A DNA stretch of 64,000 bases, taken from assembly GCF_003858645.1 (NCBI RefSeq), contig NZ_RQJP01000002.1, positions 682,001 to 746,000 on the forward strand. The letters run 5' to 3'. Positions 7,971 to 18,357 of the stretch are shown in pieces (position 1 is the stretch's first letter; the number at the start of each line of letters is the position of its first letter). The position numbers and the translations under genes were made by a program. The notes under the pieces are model-generated. The model saw only the letters and a program-made list of their open reading frames with translations. It was not told the DNA's origin and made no database searches. The DNA comes from Larkinella knui. GTDB taxonomy: Bacteria > Bacteroidota > Bacteroidia > Cytophagales > Spirosomataceae.

Positions 7971-8741
7971 ATGATCCAGGCATACGACACCTATACCGCT
8001 GACGACCAGGTCGTTTGGCGGTTGCTCTTTGAACGGCAGATGGCTTTGCTGCCGGGAAAAGCCAGTCAGGATTACCTCGACGGAATCGATAAAGTCGGTT
8101 TTGTGGCCGACCACATTCCGGATTTTGAACGTGAACTGAATCCGCGCCTGCAGCAACTCACCAACTGGCGGGTTTCGGCGGTGCCGGGTTTGATCTCCAA
8201 CCGCGAATTTTTCGAGTTGATGTCGGCCCGCAACTTCCCGGCAACCACCTGGTTACGTCGGCGGGAGCAACTGGATTATCTCCAGGAGCCGGATATGTTT
8301 CACGACACGTTCGGACATGTGCCAATGTTGTCGAACCAGGCTTTCTGCGATTTTCTGGCGGCTCTGAGCCGCATTGCGCTGGCGCACGTCGATCACCCGG
8401 AAGCGATCGACATGATTTCGCGGCTGTACTGGTACACGGTGGAGTTCGGGCTGATTCGGGAATCGGGCGGGGCGGGCCACGATCGGTCGGGCCACGAAAG
8501 GTCGGGCCACGATCAGTTGCGGATTTACGGCGGGGGCATACTGTCTTCGACGGGCGAAACCACGTACAGCTTACAGGACCCGCGTCCCAGCCGCATTCCG
8601 TATGACGTCGGAAAATTGCTGCAAACGCCGTACGTGATTGACCGGTTTCAGGACCGGTATTTTGTGATCGAATCGTATGAGCAGTTGTACCAATCCATTC
8701 CGGAAATCGAGGAGAAACTGGAAGAATTGTTAGTCAGTTAG
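7971..8741 (+). CDS. phhA: Phenylalanine 4-monooxygenase
   Basis: This 256-residue protein is a single-domain, pterin-dependent aromatic amino acid hydroxylase that makes tyrosine from phenylalanine, feeding the surrounding pathway. FHDTFGHVPMLSNQAFCDFL at about residue 109 contains the two iron-binding His residues. YWYTVEFGLIRESG supplies the iron-binding Glu. There is no N-terminal ACT regulatory domain, as expected in bacteria. Unusually, 15 residues encoded by three 15-bp tandem repeats (8474-8518) follow the iron Glu loop, giving GHDRSGHERSGHDQL before RIYGGGILSS. No gene for pterin recycling (phhB) is adjacent. Confidence 0.93.
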   Translation: MIQAYDTYTADDQVVWRLLFERQMALLPGKASQDYLDGIDKVGFVADHIPDFERELNPRLQQLTNWRVSAVPGLISNREFFELMSARNFPATTWLRRREQLDYLQEPDMFHDTFGHVPMLSNQAFCDFLAALSRIALAHVDHPEAIDMISRLYWYTVEFGLIRESGGAGHDRSGHERSGHDQLRIYGGGILSSTGETTYSLQDPRPSRIPYDVGKLLQTPYVIDRFQDRYFVIESYEQLYQSIPEIEEKLEELLVS

Positions 8742-8830
8742 TTTGGCGTAATTTTGTGGTTGAATTTCGAAACCGGATGAACAGGGCTGTCTGATCCGGT
8801 TCAGGAAAAAACGCTAACAGAAACTGACGA

Positions 8831-9264
8831 ATGACGCATCCTTCCGATCACCGGGCTTATTTTTTTAAGATTGACACCACCATTAAAAAGATTCGGAATG
8901 CGCTCCAGAAGCAGTTCAACGAAACCGGTTTTGATCTGACGGTCGATCAATGGGTGCTCATCGATCACCTCCATCGCAACCCCGGAATCAGCCAGAATGT
9001 GCTGGCCGATCTGACCACGAAAGACGCGCCGACCGTCACCCGGATGATCGATCTGCTTTGCAAAAAAGGCCTGACCGAACGGCGAATGGCGGAAGACGAC
9101 CGCCGGAAATTCCTGATTTTTCTGACGTCCGAAGGCCAGACCAAATACGATGAGGTGCTGCCCACGGTGGTCGACATCCGGCGCAAAGGCTGGGGCGACC
9201 TCAGCGAAGACGATTACCAGCATTTTGTCCGAATCATGGATTCGATTTACAATAACATCAGTGA

Positions 9265-9268
<4 letters not shown>
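8831..9268 (+). CDS. MarR-family transcriptional regulator
   Basis: This 145-residue winged-helix DNA-binding protein is of the MarR type, usually a dimeric repressor released by a small aromatic ligand. The core is VDQWVLIDHLHRNPGISQNV (helix 1-2), then LADLTTKDAPTVTRMIDLLC (recognition helix), and the wing LTERRMAEDDRRKFLIFLT. Its stop codon overlaps the fahA start (ATGA at 9265-9268), so the two are translationally coupled. Its position within the tyrosine-degradation block suggests that it controls this operon, possibly at the repeats near 5486-5527. The ligand (for example homogentisate) is inference. Confidence 0.9.
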
Positions 9269-10446
<1,178 letters not shown>

Positions 10447-10602
10447 AAGTCCTTGCCAACGCGTTCAGCTCCATTCCCGGTTTTTCGCCAAAACCAGAAA
10501 ATCACTTTTGCTATCATTTACGGGTAAAATACAGCTTTGCAGGGAGTCGTTAACGCTTAAAGGCGGTTTTCTAGCATTAAACAATTATAATCGGCGCGAT
10601 TA

Positions 10603-10633
10603 TTGCACTTTTTATGGACAAACTATACTTTTG
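10603..10633 (+). promoter_or_regulatory. Bacteroidota-type promoter (TTG-N20-TACTTTTG)
   Basis: TTG at 10603-10605 is separated by 20 bases from TACTTTTG at 10626-10633, an exact TAnnTTTG match at normal spacing. Transcription would begin near 10640, leaving a leader of about 10 bases before the DUF1801 start codon at 10651. Confidence 0.65.
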
Positions 10634-10650
10634 TTTAACTAAACCCGACC

Positions 10651-11013
10651 ATGACACAAGCCGTAGAAACCTTCTTAGCCGACTACAAGCCGGAAGTCCG
10701 CGACCTGACCCTGAAGGTCAGGGAGCTGGTACGAAGCATCCTGCCCGAAGCGCATGAGTCTGTGCATACCGGTTACAAAACCATCACCTACGGAACCGGC
10801 CCCCGCATGTCCGACGAAATCTGTTACATTGCCCCGCTCACGTCGAGCGTCAATCTGGGCTTTCTTTACGGAACCAAGTTGCCCGATCCCAACGGTTTAT
10901 TGAAAGGAACCGGCAAACTCCTGCGGCACATCAAATTCGCATCGCCGGAAGAAGTTACCACACCAGGCATTACGGATTTGCTGGAAATTGCCAAAAATCA
11001 CGGGGAATTTTAG
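10651..11013 (+). CDS. DUF1801 domain protein
   Basis: This 120-residue cytoplasmic protein matches the DUF1801 (YdhG/YjbR-like fold) pattern. It has VETFLADYKPEVRDLTLKVR at the start, the central ICYIAPLTSSVNLGFLYGTK, and the C-terminal LLKGTGKLLRHIKFASPEE. The biochemical role of the family is not known. It has its own promoter (10603-10633). An imperfect hairpin formed by 11033-11047 and 11098-11112, between the convergent genes, may end it. Family assignment is good; function is unassigned. Confidence 0.85.
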   Translation: MTQAVETFLADYKPEVRDLTLKVRELVRSILPEAHESVHTGYKTITYGTGPRMSDEICYIAPLTSSVNLGFLYGTKLPDPNGLLKGTGKLLRHIKFASPEEVTTPGITDLLEIAKNHGEF

Positions 11014-11128
11014 CCTTGCCAGCAATAACGTCTATCCAGGGATGAATTTTAACGCTAAAAGTGTCGGGTCAGCAGATTTCAAACGCTTCTGGCTGGGATT
11101 CATCCTTGGATAATGTCATGCTGCTTCG

Positions 11129-11740
11129 CTATTTCTTCACGCCCATCCGAGCCAGGTAAGCCGCCATGGGTTCCAGGTCCATCTGCTTGCGTCGTTGATC
11201 CAGATTAGCCTCATCTTCAATAGGATACACATCTTTCTGACCCTGGTTGTTGATGTGGATCTGGGTTCCGTAAATCTGCTTTTCTTTCTTCTGAACCTTC
11301 ACCTGGTCAGTTAAAAAAGCGACACCGGCTTTGTCCAGTTCACCTTTTTGGGCAGCTTCCGTGACCATTGGCAAGTATTTTTCGTGAACCGCCCGATCAA
11401 CGCTGTGCTGAATGATCAGAAACGCGACCTGATCCAGCGGCTGGCCAACCACACTTTTGCCGGGATAACCGCCCACCTGCGCGATGATTTTTTCAACTTC
11501 GGCCAGGTGTTCTTTGTCCATGTCCTTGATTTTTTGCCGGGCATCCTGCGCTTCTTTCGCGCCCCAGCCGTATTGCCGCTCAATGGCGTCATAGGCCGCC
11601 CGTTCTTTCTGGTCTTTTTCGTAAATCTGCGTCAGCCGCTTGCGAACGTCGGCCGTATTGGCGGCACTTTTGGTGGCTTGTGCCCATAAACCGGTGTTGA
11701 TCAGACACAGAATAATCAGAGAAAGAAATTTTGTTTTCAT
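11129..11740 (-). CDS. DUF6624-like exported protein
   Basis: The gene encodes 203 residues with an N-terminal signal peptide (MKTKFLSLIILCLINTGLWAQ), so it is exported. The mature part is strongly helical and charged. It contains ERQYGWGAKEAQDARQKIKD, the VGGYPGKSVVGQPLDQVAFL stretch, IIQHSVDRAVHEKYLPMV, LTDQVKVQKKEKQIYGTQ and PIEDEANLDQRRKQMDLEP, a pattern I recall from DUF6624 proteins. No enzymatic role is known for them. It is transcribed away from the DUF1801 gene and lies after the gamma-glutamyltransferase gene on the same strand, with 117 bp between them. Confidence 0.75.
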   Translation of the reverse strand: MKTKFLSLIILCLINTGLWAQATKSAANTADVRKRLTQIYEKDQKERAAYDAIERQYGWGAKEAQDARQKIKDMDKEHLAEVEKIIAQVGGYPGKSVVGQPLDQVAFLIIQHSVDRAVHEKYLPMVTEAAQKGELDKAGVAFLTDQVKVQKKEKQIYGTQIHINNQGQKDVYPIEDEANLDQRRKQMDLEPMAAYLARMGVKK

Positions 11741-11857
11741 GATTGTGAATCAGTAGCTTAGTAACATGTGATTTGATAAAAACCGCTTTTCGGCCTGCAA
11801 GGTTTAATTTTTTCGTACCCACGGCCCGCCGGGCGGCCCCGTTGAGTCCGTGGGTAC

Positions 11858-13657
11858 TTAAAAGCCCACCGATGTATTGTCCGCCCGCGGATCCGATGCA
11901 CCTTCGAGTGTGCCGTCGGGCCGGAGCAAAATGCAATCCATCCGCCCCAGCGAATTGGTCAGTTGTTCGAGCTTGTAGCCACGCGATTGCAGTTTCTGGA
12001 TGGTTTCGTCCGAAAAAGCCCCGTTTTCAAAGAGGGTATTGTCGGGCAACCACTGGTGGTGGAACTTCAGCGCGTTCACCGACTGCTGCATCGTCATGCC
12101 GTGTTCCAGCACATTCAGAATCGTTTGGTAGACGGACGTAATAATGGTCGAACCGCCCGGCGTTCCCACCACCATGTACAATTTACCGGCCTGCTCCACG
12201 ATCGTTGGCGTCATCGACGACAGCATCCGTTTGCCGGGCGCAATCGCATTGGCCTGATTCCCAATCAGTCCGAACATGTTCGGCACGCCCGGTTTTACGC
12301 TAAAATCGTCCATTTCGTTGTTCATCAGAAACCCGGCTCCACCCACCACCACGCGACTGCCGTAGCCGCCGTTGAGCGTGGTTGTGATCGCAACCGCATT
12401 GCCTTCCTGATCGACCACGGAAAAATGGGTGGTTTCCAGACTTTCGTAACCCGGCAAGGTGCCGCCTTTGATGGCCCGGCTGTCGGTGGCTTTGGCAAAC
12501 GTAAAATCCGACCAGCGGGTTTTCAGGTAGTCTTTGTCGATGAGCTGATTGACCGGCACTTTCACAAAATCCGGATCGCCCAGAAACTTGGCCCGGTCGG
12601 CATACACCCGGCGTTCGGCTTCAATCATCACCTGCACCGTCGAATCGCTGTTCCAGCCCCACCGGCGCAGCGGATACGGTTCGACCAGCCGCAATAGCTG
12701 CAACAACGCCACGCCCCCGCTGGAAGTCGGCGGCATGGTAATGATTTTGTAGTTTCGGAAGGTGCCCACCAGCGGATCACGCCAGACAGCCTGGTAATTT
12801 TTCAAATCGTTTTCCGTGATAATACCGCCCCCGCGCTGCATTTCGGCTACCAGCAACCGGGCGGTTTCGCCTTCGTAAAAACCGGCCCGGCCCTGTTGCT
12901 GAATCCGGCGCAGCGTTTGACCTAAATCCTTCTGAATCAGCAACTCACCGGTTTTCCAGTCGGTCGTATCGGCCTTCATGAAATACCGTTTCTCCGGATT
13001 CACCTGCAAAAAGGATTTTTTGGTGCGGTTTAGTCCCAGGGCTTCGCGCTCGGTCAGGGCCACGCCTTTTTCGGCCAGATCAATAGCCGGTTGCAAAACC
13101 TGCGCCCACGTCAATTTGCCAAACCGCCGGTGGGCTTCCGCCATTCCGGCGACCGAACCCGGCACCCCGCTGGCCAGATGCCCGGTAATACTAAGGCGGG
13201 GAATGACGTTTTGCGCCGAATCCAGGTACATGTCTTTGTCAGCCTTTTCGGGCGCTTTCTCCCGGTAATCGAGGGTGAAAGCCTGCCCGGTTTTATCCCG
13301 GAACACCATAAAACCGCCCCCGCCGATATTGCCCGCGCCGGGATAAACAACCGCCAGCGCAAACTGAACGGCCACGGCCGCATCCACCGCATTGCCACCT
13401 GCTTTCAAAATAGCCACACCCACCTGCGACGCTTCCGGATGCGCCGACGCTACCATTCCGTTTTTGCCCGTAACCGCCTGCCGATCCGAATAATAAGGCC
13501 CGGATTTACGCGCAACGGCCGTTTTTTTTTCGTTATCGTACTGATAAACACCCGTACTCTGCCGAACGCCCGGCTTCTGCTGACCCGTTCGGCAGGCCCT
13601 CAGCAGAACGAAAGTCAGGATAATTGCATTATTGAAAGATAGACTTAACTTTTTCAT
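11858..13657 (-). CDS. ggt: Gamma-glutamyltransferase precursor
   Basis: This 599-residue exported enzyme cleaves the gamma-glutamyl bond of glutathione and related compounds. It is an Ntn-hydrolase that self-processes into two chains. The N-terminus MKKLSLSFNNAIILTFVLLR followed by AC looks like a lipoprotein signal (lipobox near Cys 22). The large subunit begins around VASAHPEASQVGVAILKAGG. Self-cleavage would expose the Thr in SLETTHFSVVD at about residue 408. The small subunit contains GGYGSRVVVGGAGFLMNN, DDFSVKPGVPN and KRMLSSMTPTIV, with the Ser pair of the oxyanion hole. Length is standard. Neighbours do not suggest a special pathway. Confidence 0.93.
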   Translation of the reverse strand: MKKLSLSFNNAIILTFVLLRACRTGQQKPGVRQSTGVYQYDNEKKTAVARKSGPYYSDRQAVTGKNGMVASAHPEASQVGVAILKAGGNAVDAAVAVQFALAVVYPGAGNIGGGGFMVFRDKTGQAFTLDYREKAPEKADKDMYLDSAQNVIPRLSITGHLASGVPGSVAGMAEAHRRFGKLTWAQVLQPAIDLAEKGVALTEREALGLNRTKKSFLQVNPEKRYFMKADTTDWKTGELLIQKDLGQTLRRIQQQGRAGFYEGETARLLVAEMQRGGGIITENDLKNYQAVWRDPLVGTFRNYKIITMPPTSSGGVALLQLLRLVEPYPLRRWGWNSDSTVQVMIEAERRVYADRAKFLGDPDFVKVPVNQLIDKDYLKTRWSDFTFAKATDSRAIKGGTLPGYESLETTHFSVVDQEGNAVAITTTLNGGYGSRVVVGGAGFLMNNEMDDFSVKPGVPNMFGLIGNQANAIAPGKRMLSSMTPTIVEQAGKLYMVVGTPGGSTIITSVYQTILNVLEHGMTMQQSVNALKFHHQWLPDNTLFENGAFSDETIQKLQSRGYKLEQLTNSLGRMDCILLRPDGTLEGASDPRADNTSVGF

Positions 13658-13747
13658 AATTCAGGCAGTCGTAAACCACTAATCTACAAAAAGTAACCAA
13701 ACATCCGCCGAAACTACCTTCGCTTTCAAATCGTTTGGTAGATTCAC

Positions 13748-15031
13748 TTGGGTCTGATACCTTTAATCCACTATAAACCGGTCAATCCCTTGAAATTCCT
13801 CCGCCAGACTTACGAAAGCTTCCGGTTCGCGTGGCAGGCCCTGCGCTCGAACCTCCTCCGAACAACGCTCTCGCTGCTGGGCGTGACCATCGGTATTTTT
13901 GCCATCATTGCGGTTTTCACCATTGTCGACTCGCTGGAACGGAATATCAAGGAAAGCCTGTCCGGTATTGGCGACAAAGTTTTATACGTCCAGAAATGGC
14001 CCTGGGTGTTTGACGGCAATTTTCAGTGGTGGAAGTATTTTCAACGCCCTGAACCTTCACTCAGTGAATTTAAATTTTTATCCGAGCGATTAGAAACCGC
14101 TCAGGCCGTCGTTGCCATGGATTTTAAGGGGCAGGTTACGGTCAAAAACGGCAATAACAGCATCGATGCCTTGATTCAGGGCACGACCATGGACTATAAT
14201 AAGATTTCGGATGTGCCCGTGGAGCAGGGACGGTATTTTTCTCAACAGGAAATCGATGCCGCCCGCAATGTTTCCATTGTCGGTGCCGATATTGCCGAAA
14301 CCCTGTTTCCGGGTCAGAATCCGGTGGGCCGGGAGTTTAAGCTCAATGGGTTAAAATACGTCGTCATTGGCGTGCAGGAGCGGAAAGGCGAGAGCTTGCT
14401 CAATTTTGGCGGCAATCCCGACAATAAATGCCTGATTCCAATCGGCGCCTTCGCCAAAATGTACCATTCGGTTTATCCCAGCATCGATATTGCCGTGAAA
14501 GGCTTCGACCAGGACGAAGGTCTGCTCGAACTGGAAAGCGAAATCCGGGGGCTGATGCGCGCCCGACGGGGCTTGAAACCGTTGCAGGAAGATAATTTTG
14601 CCCTCAATCGCCCCGATGCAGCCGCCAAAGCCATTTCCGGGCTTTTTGCCGTTCTGACGGTGGCCGGTTGGGTAATTGGTAGTTTCTCGATTCTGGTAGG
14701 AGGATTCGGCATCGCCAACATCATGTTTGTGTCGGTAAAAGAGCGTACGAATCTGATCGGTATTCAGAAATCGCTGGGGGCTAAAAATTACGTAATTTTG
14801 TTTCAGTTTCTGTTCGAAGCCGTTTTTTTAAGTTTAATTGGCGGTGGCGTCGGCATCTTACTCGTTTATTTGTTGTCATTCATAAAGCTGGGTAGTCTGG
14901 TGATTATTCTGTCGCCGGCCAATATTCTGTTGGGATTGGGCGTATCGAGCATTATCGGGACCGTTTCCGGTATTCTTCCGGCGCTGGTGGCGGCCCGGAT
15001 GGACCCGGTCATTGCCATCCGTTCAAAATAA
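13748..15031 (+). CDS. MacB/FtsX-type ABC transporter permease
   Basis: This 427-residue inner-membrane protein has one N-terminal helix (TTLSLLGVTIGIFAIIAVFT), a periplasmic MacB-core domain of about 220 residues, and three C-terminal helices (around VGGFGIANIMFVSV, FQFLFEAVFLSLIGGGVGIL, and NILLGLGVSSIIGTVSGIL). It includes the FtsX signature VKERTNLIGIQKSLGAKNYV and ends with ALVAARMDPVIAIRSK. No ATP-binding subunit is adjacent, so its ATPase is encoded elsewhere. The frame contains no early ATG; the options are TTG at 13748 or TTG at 13790. The latter gives an N-terminus (LKFLRQTYESFRFAWQAL) more like other family members, so the true start is uncertain. Confidence 0.85.
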   Translation: MGLIPLIHYKPVNPLKFLRQTYESFRFAWQALRSNLLRTTLSLLGVTIGIFAIIAVFTIVDSLERNIKESLSGIGDKVLYVQKWPWVFDGNFQWWKYFQRPEPSLSEFKFLSERLETAQAVVAMDFKGQVTVKNGNNSIDALIQGTTMDYNKISDVPVEQGRYFSQQEIDAARNVSIVGADIAETLFPGQNPVGREFKLNGLKYVVIGVQERKGESLLNFGGNPDNKCLIPIGAFAKMYHSVYPSIDIAVKGFDQDEGLLELESEIRGLMRARRGLKPLQEDNFALNRPDAAAKAISGLFAVLTVAGWVIGSFSILVGGFGIANIMFVSVKERTNLIGIQKSLGAKNYVILFQFLFEAVFLSLIGGGVGILLVYLLSFIKLGSLVIILSPANILLGLGVSSIIGTVSGILPALVAARMDPVIAIRSK

Positions 15032-15095
15032 ACCGGATTGTAATTCCACTCCGTAACGTATTCATTTGCCTGTCAAACAAAACCATTCCGTATTC

Positions 15096-15578
15096 ATGAG
15101 ACGCTTTCTAATCCCTATTGTCTTTCTGCTGTTTGTATTCGGTATATTTTATTACCTGACCGCCTGGAGTTACAGTGATGGCGAACGGGCCGGAACCATC
15201 TCCAAATACAGCCGCCGGGGGTATGTTTTTAAAACGTGGGAAGGAGTGCTGAATGTGGGCGGTTTTTCGGGCGAAACGGGTTCTTTGACTCCGCAATATT
15301 TTGATTTTTCGGTGAAAGATGACTCCGTGGCCCAACAGATCAACCAGGCCGTCAAAACCGGTCAGCGGGTGACGCTGCATTATGAGGAAAAGCTGGTAAA
15401 ACTGCCCTGGAATGGAGAAACCAAATACTTTGTTACGGGCGTCGAAATTGTTGATCCTCAGTACCGGTACGGTGTCCCGGGCCAACCCGTTTATCCGAAC
15501 CAACCTGCTCCGCAAACACCGCCGGCGCAACAATCGCTGCCTGCGCCGGTTGATACCTTGCGCGGTGACACGCTGTAG
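15096..15578 (+). CDS. Membrane-anchored hypothetical protein
   Basis: The protein has 160 residues. A basic start (MRRF) and one hydrophobic helix (LIPIVFLLFVFGIFYYLTAW) suggest an N-terminal membrane anchor with the rest outside the cytoplasm. The soluble part has SYSDGERAGTISKYSRRGYV, KTWEGVLNVGGF and QRVTLHYEEKLVKLPW, and ends in a proline/glutamine-rich tail. I do not recognise a named domain. The frame extends to a TTG at 15066, but the ATG at 15096 directly precedes the anchor and is preferred. It lies 64 bp after the ABC permease on the same strand and may be co-transcribed. Confidence 0.75.
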   Translation: MRRFLIPIVFLLFVFGIFYYLTAWSYSDGERAGTISKYSRRGYVFKTWEGVLNVGGFSGETGSLTPQYFDFSVKDDSVAQQINQAVKTGQRVTLHYEEKLVKLPWNGETKYFVTGVEIVDPQYRYGVPGQPVYPNQPAPQTPPAQQSLPAPVDTLRGDTL

Positions 15579-15652
15579 AACAAATCCCGGACTCATGTCT
15601 GTGAGCACGGTGCAATGACCTATACATTACGGACTCAAGTCCGCCGGTACCT

Positions 15653-16654
15653 ATGTTGAAAACCATCAGTCTCAACCGCCTATTTTCGGACGAATTACTG
15701 GACCGCTACCGGCAGCAGGGCGACGCGTCGGCGGATGCGGTTATTGCGTCGGTGGCCGCCGAAGGCAATCGGGCAGGCGTCGGTGCGCTGATGCGCTGGC
15801 TGGGCACGGCTACGGAGCTGGACGATTCTGACCAACACCCGGCTGTTCAGCAGTTTATGAACGCCCATGCGCATCTTCCCGACTGGGCCGACCATCGCCG
15901 GATGGAGATCGCCATGCGGTTTTTTCAAAAAAATAAGGTGGCGGTGGGTTTAACGCTGGGCTGCTATTCCTTACCGTACTGCTACGCCGGTGCGGATGGT
16001 GCCCGGGTGCTGTGGATCTCCCAACGCATTCATAACGACACCCGAAAGCGGTTGGAAGAAACCGGCGAATGGGTATTTGGGGTGATGAAAAGAAGGGATT
16101 GGGAAAGTGGAAAAGCCATTCGCCGAACCCTGAAAATCCGTTTGTTACATGCCTCCATCCGCTGGTTTACGCTCCACGGCGGGCAGTGGGATCTGGCCTG
16201 GGGGTATCCGATCAACCAGGAAGATATGGCCGCTACCAACCTGGCCTTTTCCTACATTGTGGTGCGGGGGCTGCGAAAAGCCGGTATTTCGATGACCGAA
16301 GAAGAGGAAGAGGCTTACCTGCACCAGATCAACGTAGCCGGTTCTTTACTGGGCGTGTCGGAAGCCTTGTTACCCCGCAATCTTCGCGAAGCCTTCCACC
16401 TTGAACGTACGATTGCCCGGCGCCAGTTTCGGATGTCAGAACAAGGGAAAAGTTTGACCCACTCACTGCTTCAAGCCCTCGAAAATCTGGCTCCACCGGC
16501 CTTGCGGAACCTCCCGGCGGCCCAAATGCGTTACTTCCTTGGTGACGAACTGGCCAATTTGCTGGGGATTCCCGCCGTCCCGCTGGAGAAACGGCTGGTT
16601 GGACTGGCTACTTCGCTGCCTATTTTTCCAAAATTATTGAATTCCAGCCTCTGA
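15653..16654 (+). CDS. MpaB/latex-clearing-type oxygenase (DUF2236)
   Basis: The protein has 333 residues and resembles the oxygenase MpaB family, formerly DUF2236, which includes the heme-dependent rubber oxygenase Lcp. Supporting stretches are DWADHRRMEIAMRFFQKNKV, LTLGCYSLPYCYAGADGARV, RLEETGEWVFGVM, KIRLLHASIRWFTLHGG and WGYPINQEDMAATNLAFSYI. The His in KIRLLHASIRW and the Arg/Asp around it match the heme-proximal helix of that family. No signal peptide is visible, so it would act in the cytoplasm. The natural substrate is unknown. Confidence 0.85.
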   Translation: MLKTISLNRLFSDELLDRYRQQGDASADAVIASVAAEGNRAGVGALMRWLGTATELDDSDQHPAVQQFMNAHAHLPDWADHRRMEIAMRFFQKNKVAVGLTLGCYSLPYCYAGADGARVLWISQRIHNDTRKRLEETGEWVFGVMKRRDWESGKAIRRTLKIRLLHASIRWFTLHGGQWDLAWGYPINQEDMAATNLAFSYIVVRGLRKAGISMTEEEEEAYLHQINVAGSLLGVSEALLPRNLREAFHLERTIARRQFRMSEQGKSLTHSLLQALENLAPPALRNLPAAQMRYFLGDELANLLGIPAVPLEKRLVGLATSLPIFPKLLNSSL

Positions 16655-16740
16655 TAAACCCTGATTCTCTCTGATAATCTCTGAGTAACCAGTTGTGAAT
16701 CAGAGCTTATCAGAAACTTTAGAGTTTATCCGAGTTTATA

Positions 16741-18117
16741 ATGACCATCTTACAACAGGAGCCGATTGCGGCCCTGGCCACCGCGCCGGGCATTGGAGCC
16801 ATTGCCGTTATTCGGGTGTCGGGCAACAACGCCATCGATCTGACGAGCCGGATTTTTCGCGGCAAAGATCTGAATCAGCAACCCTCCCACACCGTTCATT
16901 TCGGCACCATTCGGGATCAGGAAAACGCCATCATCGATGAGGTGCTGGTTTCTCTATTCCGCAGTCCGGCTTCGTTCACCAGAGAAGATGTGGTTGAAAT
17001 TTCCTGCCACGGCTCGGAGTATGTGATCCGGCAAATTCTGCGGTTATTGCTCAAAGAAGGTGTTCGGATGGCGCAACCGGGCGAGTTTACGCAGCGGGCT
17101 TTTCTGAACGGCCAGTTCGATCTGGTGCAGGCCGAAGCCGTCGCCGACCTCATTGCCGCCGATTCCGAAGCTACCCACCGGGCCGCCCTGACGCAACTTC
17201 GGGGCGGTTTTTCCAAACAACTCAAAACCCTTCGGCAGCAACTGATCGAGTTTGCAGCCCTGATTGAGCTGGAACTGGATTTTGGCGAGGAGGACGTGGA
17301 GTTTGCCAAACGCGACGATCTGCGGAAACTCGTGTTCGCCATCCAGCGCGTATTACGGCCATTAATCGAATCGTTTTCGGTCGGCAATGCCATCAAGAAT
17401 GGTGTCGCAACGGTTATTGCGGGCAAACCCAATGCCGGCAAATCGACCTTGCTGAATGCGTTGCTGAACGAAGAGAAAGCCATTGTTTCGGATATTCCCG
17501 GTACCACCCGCGATGTAATCGAGGACGAATTATTCATTGACGGGATTCGTTTCCGGCTCATCGATACGGCCGGGCTCCGCCAAGCCACCGACACCATCGA
17601 AGCCATCGGTGTGGAGCGTACCCGGCAGCAGCTCGACAAAGCCGCTATCATTATTTACCTCTTCGATGTGGCCGAAACCGCGGTAGCGGAAATAACCGAA
17701 GTTGAAACGGAACTGAAGCAACGGAATGTACCTTACCTACTGGTTGCCAATAAGATGGACAAATTATCCAGCGATGAAATTGACCAGTGGCGGCTCGATT
17801 TTGGAAAAGAACTCGTTCCCATTCAGGCCAATACGGGCAAAAATCTCGACGAAATGACCCGGCGCATGACCGGTTTTGTGAAAACCAACGCGATTCCGGG
17901 CAGCACGGTGGTTACAAATTTACGTCACTACCAACACCTGACCCAAACCGATGCCGCACTCGTCCGCGTCCTCGACGGCATTGACGACGGCACCACCCAG
18001 GACTGGATCGCCCTCGAACTCCGCGACGCGCTCCATCATCTGGGCGAATTGACGGGCGAGATCACCAACGATGATCTGCTGGCGACGATTTTCAGCAAGT
18101 TTTGTATTGGAAAGTAA
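16741..18117 (+). CDS. mnmE: tRNA uridine-5-carboxymethylaminomethyl(34) synthesis GTPase
   Basis: This 458-residue GTPase works with MnmG to modify the wobble uridine of several tRNAs. The N-terminal tetrahydrofolate-binding domain contains EPIAALATAPGIGAIAVIRV. The inserted G domain holds GKPNAGKSTLLNALL (G1), DIPGTTRDVIED (G2), DTAGLR (G3) and VANKMDKL (G4). The C-terminus FCIGK gives the catalytic Cys of the C-x-G-K motif. It is the last chromosomal housekeeping gene before the integrase module, whose boundary starts within about 240 bp of its stop codon. Confidence 0.96.
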   Translation: MTILQQEPIAALATAPGIGAIAVIRVSGNNAIDLTSRIFRGKDLNQQPSHTVHFGTIRDQENAIIDEVLVSLFRSPASFTREDVVEISCHGSEYVIRQILRLLLKEGVRMAQPGEFTQRAFLNGQFDLVQAEAVADLIAADSEATHRAALTQLRGGFSKQLKTLRQQLIEFAALIELELDFGEEDVEFAKRDDLRKLVFAIQRVLRPLIESFSVGNAIKNGVATVIAGKPNAGKSTLLNALLNEEKAIVSDIPGTTRDVIEDELFIDGIRFRLIDTAGLRQATDTIEAIGVERTRQQLDKAAIIIYLFDVAETAVAEITEVETELKQRNVPYLLVANKMDKLSSDEIDQWRLDFGKELVPIQANTGKNLDEMTRRMTGFVKTNAIPGSTVVTNLRHYQHLTQTDAALVRVLDGIDDGTTQDWIALELRDALHHLGELTGEITNDDLLATIFSKFCIGK

Positions 18118-18357
18118 CTTCACGTAGCAAAGATATTATATATCTTTTCTAATCCTCAGTAAACCCCTATCAATAGGCCATTTATAGCTTAAACATTGCA
18201 ACTTTTCTGAGTAATACCGATTGGTTATTCAGTGGTAATTTGTACCTTAGTTGTACCTTAATGACGGGCTAATAGTAAATGCTCGTTTTTTTGGCGAATT
18301 AATGGCACATATTGACACACCAAATAATTTACTGGCACAATCTGGCAATTACTGACT
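18118..18357. other. Junction between mnmE and integrase module; candidate attachment region
   Basis: This 240-bp gap marks an abrupt change from GC-rich backbone to the AT-richer mobile element. It contains an 11-bp-period direct repeat, ttgtacctta at 18240-18249 and 18251-18260, and several tggca motifs near 18302-18345 that could be integrase or excisionase binding sites. I could not find a matching second copy of the mnmE 3' end in the window, so the core attachment sequence is not defined. Confidence 0.4.
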
